Shown: positions 62,568 through 64,000 of the stretch, in pieces
Layout: the number at the start of each line of letters is the position of its first letter
Numbering within the stretch: the stretch's first letter is position 1
NCBI GenBank assembly: GCA_044225795.1
Contig: JBGAIF010000004.1
Location: 124,001-188,000 of the forward strand
Direction of reading: 5' to 3'
DNA from: Nemorincola sp044225795
GTDB lineage: Bacteria; Bacteroidota; Bacteroidia; Chitinophagales; Chitinophagaceae
DNA length: 64,000 bases
Position numbers and translations under genes: made by a program
The notes under the pieces: model-generated
Seen by the model: the letters and a program-made list of their open reading frames with translations, nothing else
Database searches by the model: none
Told to the model about the DNA's origin: nothing

Positions 62568-63173
62568 ATGAAAAAGATAGAATTAGAAATAGTTGCATTA
62601 TCACACAGCATTACACAAACGCACTCTTATGCGGTGGTGTTAGGCGAGACTAACGGCATGCGCAGGCTGCCCATAGTTATCGGTGGCTTCGAGGCACAGG
62701 CCATTGCCGTTGCCCTCGAACGTATGCAGCCCAGCCGTCCGCTAACACATGACCTGTTTGCCAATTTCATGACCACTTTCGGTATAGAACTTACCGAAGT
62801 GGTGATCTATAAATTGGAGGAGGGTATCTTCTTCTCCAAACTGATGTGCCGCCACGATGGTGATTTTATAGAAATAGATTCCCGCACGTCCGATGCACTT
62901 GCCCTCGCTGTAAGGGCAAACTGTAAAATTTACACCTACGAAAAGATATTGGAAACTGCAGGCCTCTACCTCGAACAATCAGAAACAGGCGAAGCAGGTG
63001 ATGATAGCAGCCCCGCCGCCGTTCCGGTGAGTGGCCACACTTCCCCCGGCCCGGACATGAAGGGTATGAGCCTGGAAGAACTGGAAACACTCCTCATCAA
63101 TGTACTGGAGCAGGAAGACTATGTGCGGGCCATCAGTATCCGCGACGAGATAAACGCCAGGAAGAAAAAGTAG
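62568..63173 (+). CDS. Bifunctional nuclease-family protein with UVR motif
   Basis: A 201-residue protein: BFN domain (DUF151; SYAVVLGETNGMRRLPIVIGGFEAQAIAVAL, EIDSRTSDALALAVRANC) at 1-135, Ser/Pro linker, and a C-terminal UvrB/UvrC motif (LETLLINVLEQEDYVRAISIRDEI). The family has DNase and RNase activity in plants and bacteria; the cellular role in Bacteroidota is unclear. It follows parC by 74 bp on the same strand. Confidence 0.9.
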   Translation: MKKIELEIVALSHSITQTHSYAVVLGETNGMRRLPIVIGGFEAQAIAVALERMQPSRPLTHDLFANFMTTFGIELTEVVIYKLEEGIFFSKLMCRHDGDFIEIDSRTSDALALAVRANCKIYTYEKILETAGLYLEQSETGEAGDDSSPAAVPVSGHTSPGPDMKGMSLEELETLLINVLEQEDYVRAISIRDEINARKKK

Positions 63174-63307
63174 CCTGCGATTAAACCTCGTGCATCTTTC
63201 CCATTCAAAATATAGGAGGAAATGACATACGCATGTCACAGGTACACCCGTTAATATGCGTAAATGACGTATTTTCGTAATTGTCTGTTTTTACTCAATT
63301 AGATATT

Positions 63308-64000
63308 ATGAGAAAGCTATTACCGGTGCTTTGCTTGTTCCTGGCATTTTCTGCGACCGCGCAGCGTAGATGCGGCATTCCCGAATACCGGAGATTACTG
63401 ATCGCAAAAGATCCCTCTATAGCTGAAAAGCTGAACGCGCAGCGAGCGTCTCTGCAACAAGTCGCTGACAACTATTTACTACAACAAAGACCGGGTGCGT
63501 TCAGAACAACGGCTTCCGCATCTCCCATACCGGTCATCTTTCACATTATGGTCACGGCTAGCCAGCTCGATAAGATGGGCGGGTACGACGGTGTTGCCAT
63601 GCGCTGTGATTCGCAGATAACGGTACTCAACAGGGACTACAACAGGGAGAATGCAGACTCATCCATCATACCCTGCGGCTGGAAGCCATTGTATGCGTCA
63701 GTGGGCATACACTTTGGCCTGGCACACACCGGCCCTATGGGCTGGAGTACGCCCGGTTATGACATCAGGATAATTGATGATGCGCCGGGAGGATTTAACC
63801 AGGGCGCCAACGGCAGCTATGCAGAGGCAAAACATAACAATACCGGGGGGCTCGACGCATGGGACGAGACAAAGTATCTGAACGTATGGTGCTTTAACTT
63901 TGTGGATATCCCGACAAATCTCGGCTTTACGGTTTCCCGTTCAGATGTTTCGTGGGCTCCGGCCAATGAGGTTGGGGTTTGCCTGAACTACCTGGCGCTT
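63308..64000 (+). CDS. Secreted M43-like metalloprotease, N-terminal part only
   Basis: I translated 231 codons from ATG 63308 to the window edge. Signal peptide MRKLLPVLCLFLAFSATAQ, followed by CGIPEYRRLLIAKDPSIAEKL, similar in form to the N-termini of the other two M43 proteases (CGTDEYYRDLVKKYP in 4891-7089). PVIFHIMVT, VLNRDYNRENAD, and YLNVWCFNF match the pre-catalytic region of the M43 family. The zinc motif should lie just beyond the edge. Confidence 0.75.
   Translation, partial: MRKLLPVLCLFLAFSATAQRRCGIPEYRRLLIAKDPSIAEKLNAQRASLQQVADNYLLQQRPGAFRTTASASPIPVIFHIMVTASQLDKMGGYDGVAMRCDSQITVLNRDYNRENADSSIIPCGWKPLYASVGIHFGLAHTGPMGWSTPGYDIRIIDDAPGGFNQGANGSYAEAKHNNTGGLDAWDETKYLNVWCFNFVDIPTNLGFTVSRSDVSWAPANEVGVCLNYLAL

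Overview
The window looks like a chromosome segment of a Bacteroidota bacterium, most likely a Chitinophagia/Chitinophagaceae-type gliding or soil organism (family level is inference). Evidence: a secreted M43 protease with a type IX secretion C-terminal domain, a TonB-dependent receptor with a carboxypeptidase-like N-domain, DUF2851, DUF3871, DUF5117/DUF4953 and VirE_N/BT4734-type genes, and several promoters with the Bacteroidota -7 box TAnnTTTG and little Shine-Dalgarno signal.

Left flank (1-7197). Two minus-strand M43 metalloproteases (one cut by the window edge) bracket a metal-homeostasis locus: a Fur/Zur-type repressor, a small His-rich membrane protein and a TonB receptor read leftward, and a MerC-like membrane protein reads rightward. 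The divergent promoter contains mirror-image TATATTTG boxes around an inverted repeat (GCAAC-AAA-GTTGC), so the locus is probably autoregulated and zinc (or iron) responsive.

Integrated island (7200-35996, 28.8 kb). A tyrosine integrase sits next to a 45-bp copy of the 3' part of tRNA-Gly(CCC); the intact tRNA is at the far right end. Both ends carry paired CTTGAAC repeats that look like integrase arm sites, and the island has supplied a new tRNA 3' end plus a new terminator while the old terminator is stranded at the left end. The backbone (integrase, VirE_N-like protein, DUF3987, two NUMOD4/HNH proteins; on the right a small protein, a RecA-like ATPase, DUF3871) has no capsid, relaxase or type IV secretion genes. 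The cargo is antiviral: (i) a SNF2-like helicase with C-terminal DUF3883, a DUF1156 DNA methylase and a DUF499 ATPase with an N-terminal HEPN-like domain; (ii) a four-gene appendage behind its own possible promoter, coding for an unknown protein, a membrane protein, a DUF6642-like protein with a caspase/CHAT-style His-Cys pair, and a PD-(D/E)XK nuclease-like protein; (iii) a zinc-finger HNH-like gene; (iv) an IS21-family insertion; (v) a complete SPARTA pair (short Argonaute plus TIR-APAZ); (vi) an FRG-domain gene lodged in the right backbone. A 127-nt rod-like inverted repeat near the integrase is unexplained.

Right flank (36026-64000). Ordinary chromosome: a DUF4953-type metalloprotease, a four-gene phosphorelay cluster (two response regulators, two PAS histidine kinases), an M3 peptidase, two TPR-adenylate cyclase paralogues around a TlpA-like protein that lacks its second active-site cysteine, two copies of a ~0.5-kb non-coding repeat (one with 39-bp terminal inverted repeats), tRNA-Leu(TAA) and tRNA-Gly(GCC), ccmB, a DUF985 cupin, lipA, OsmC, DUF2851, pyrF, parC, a bifunctional nuclease and the start of a third M43-like protease.
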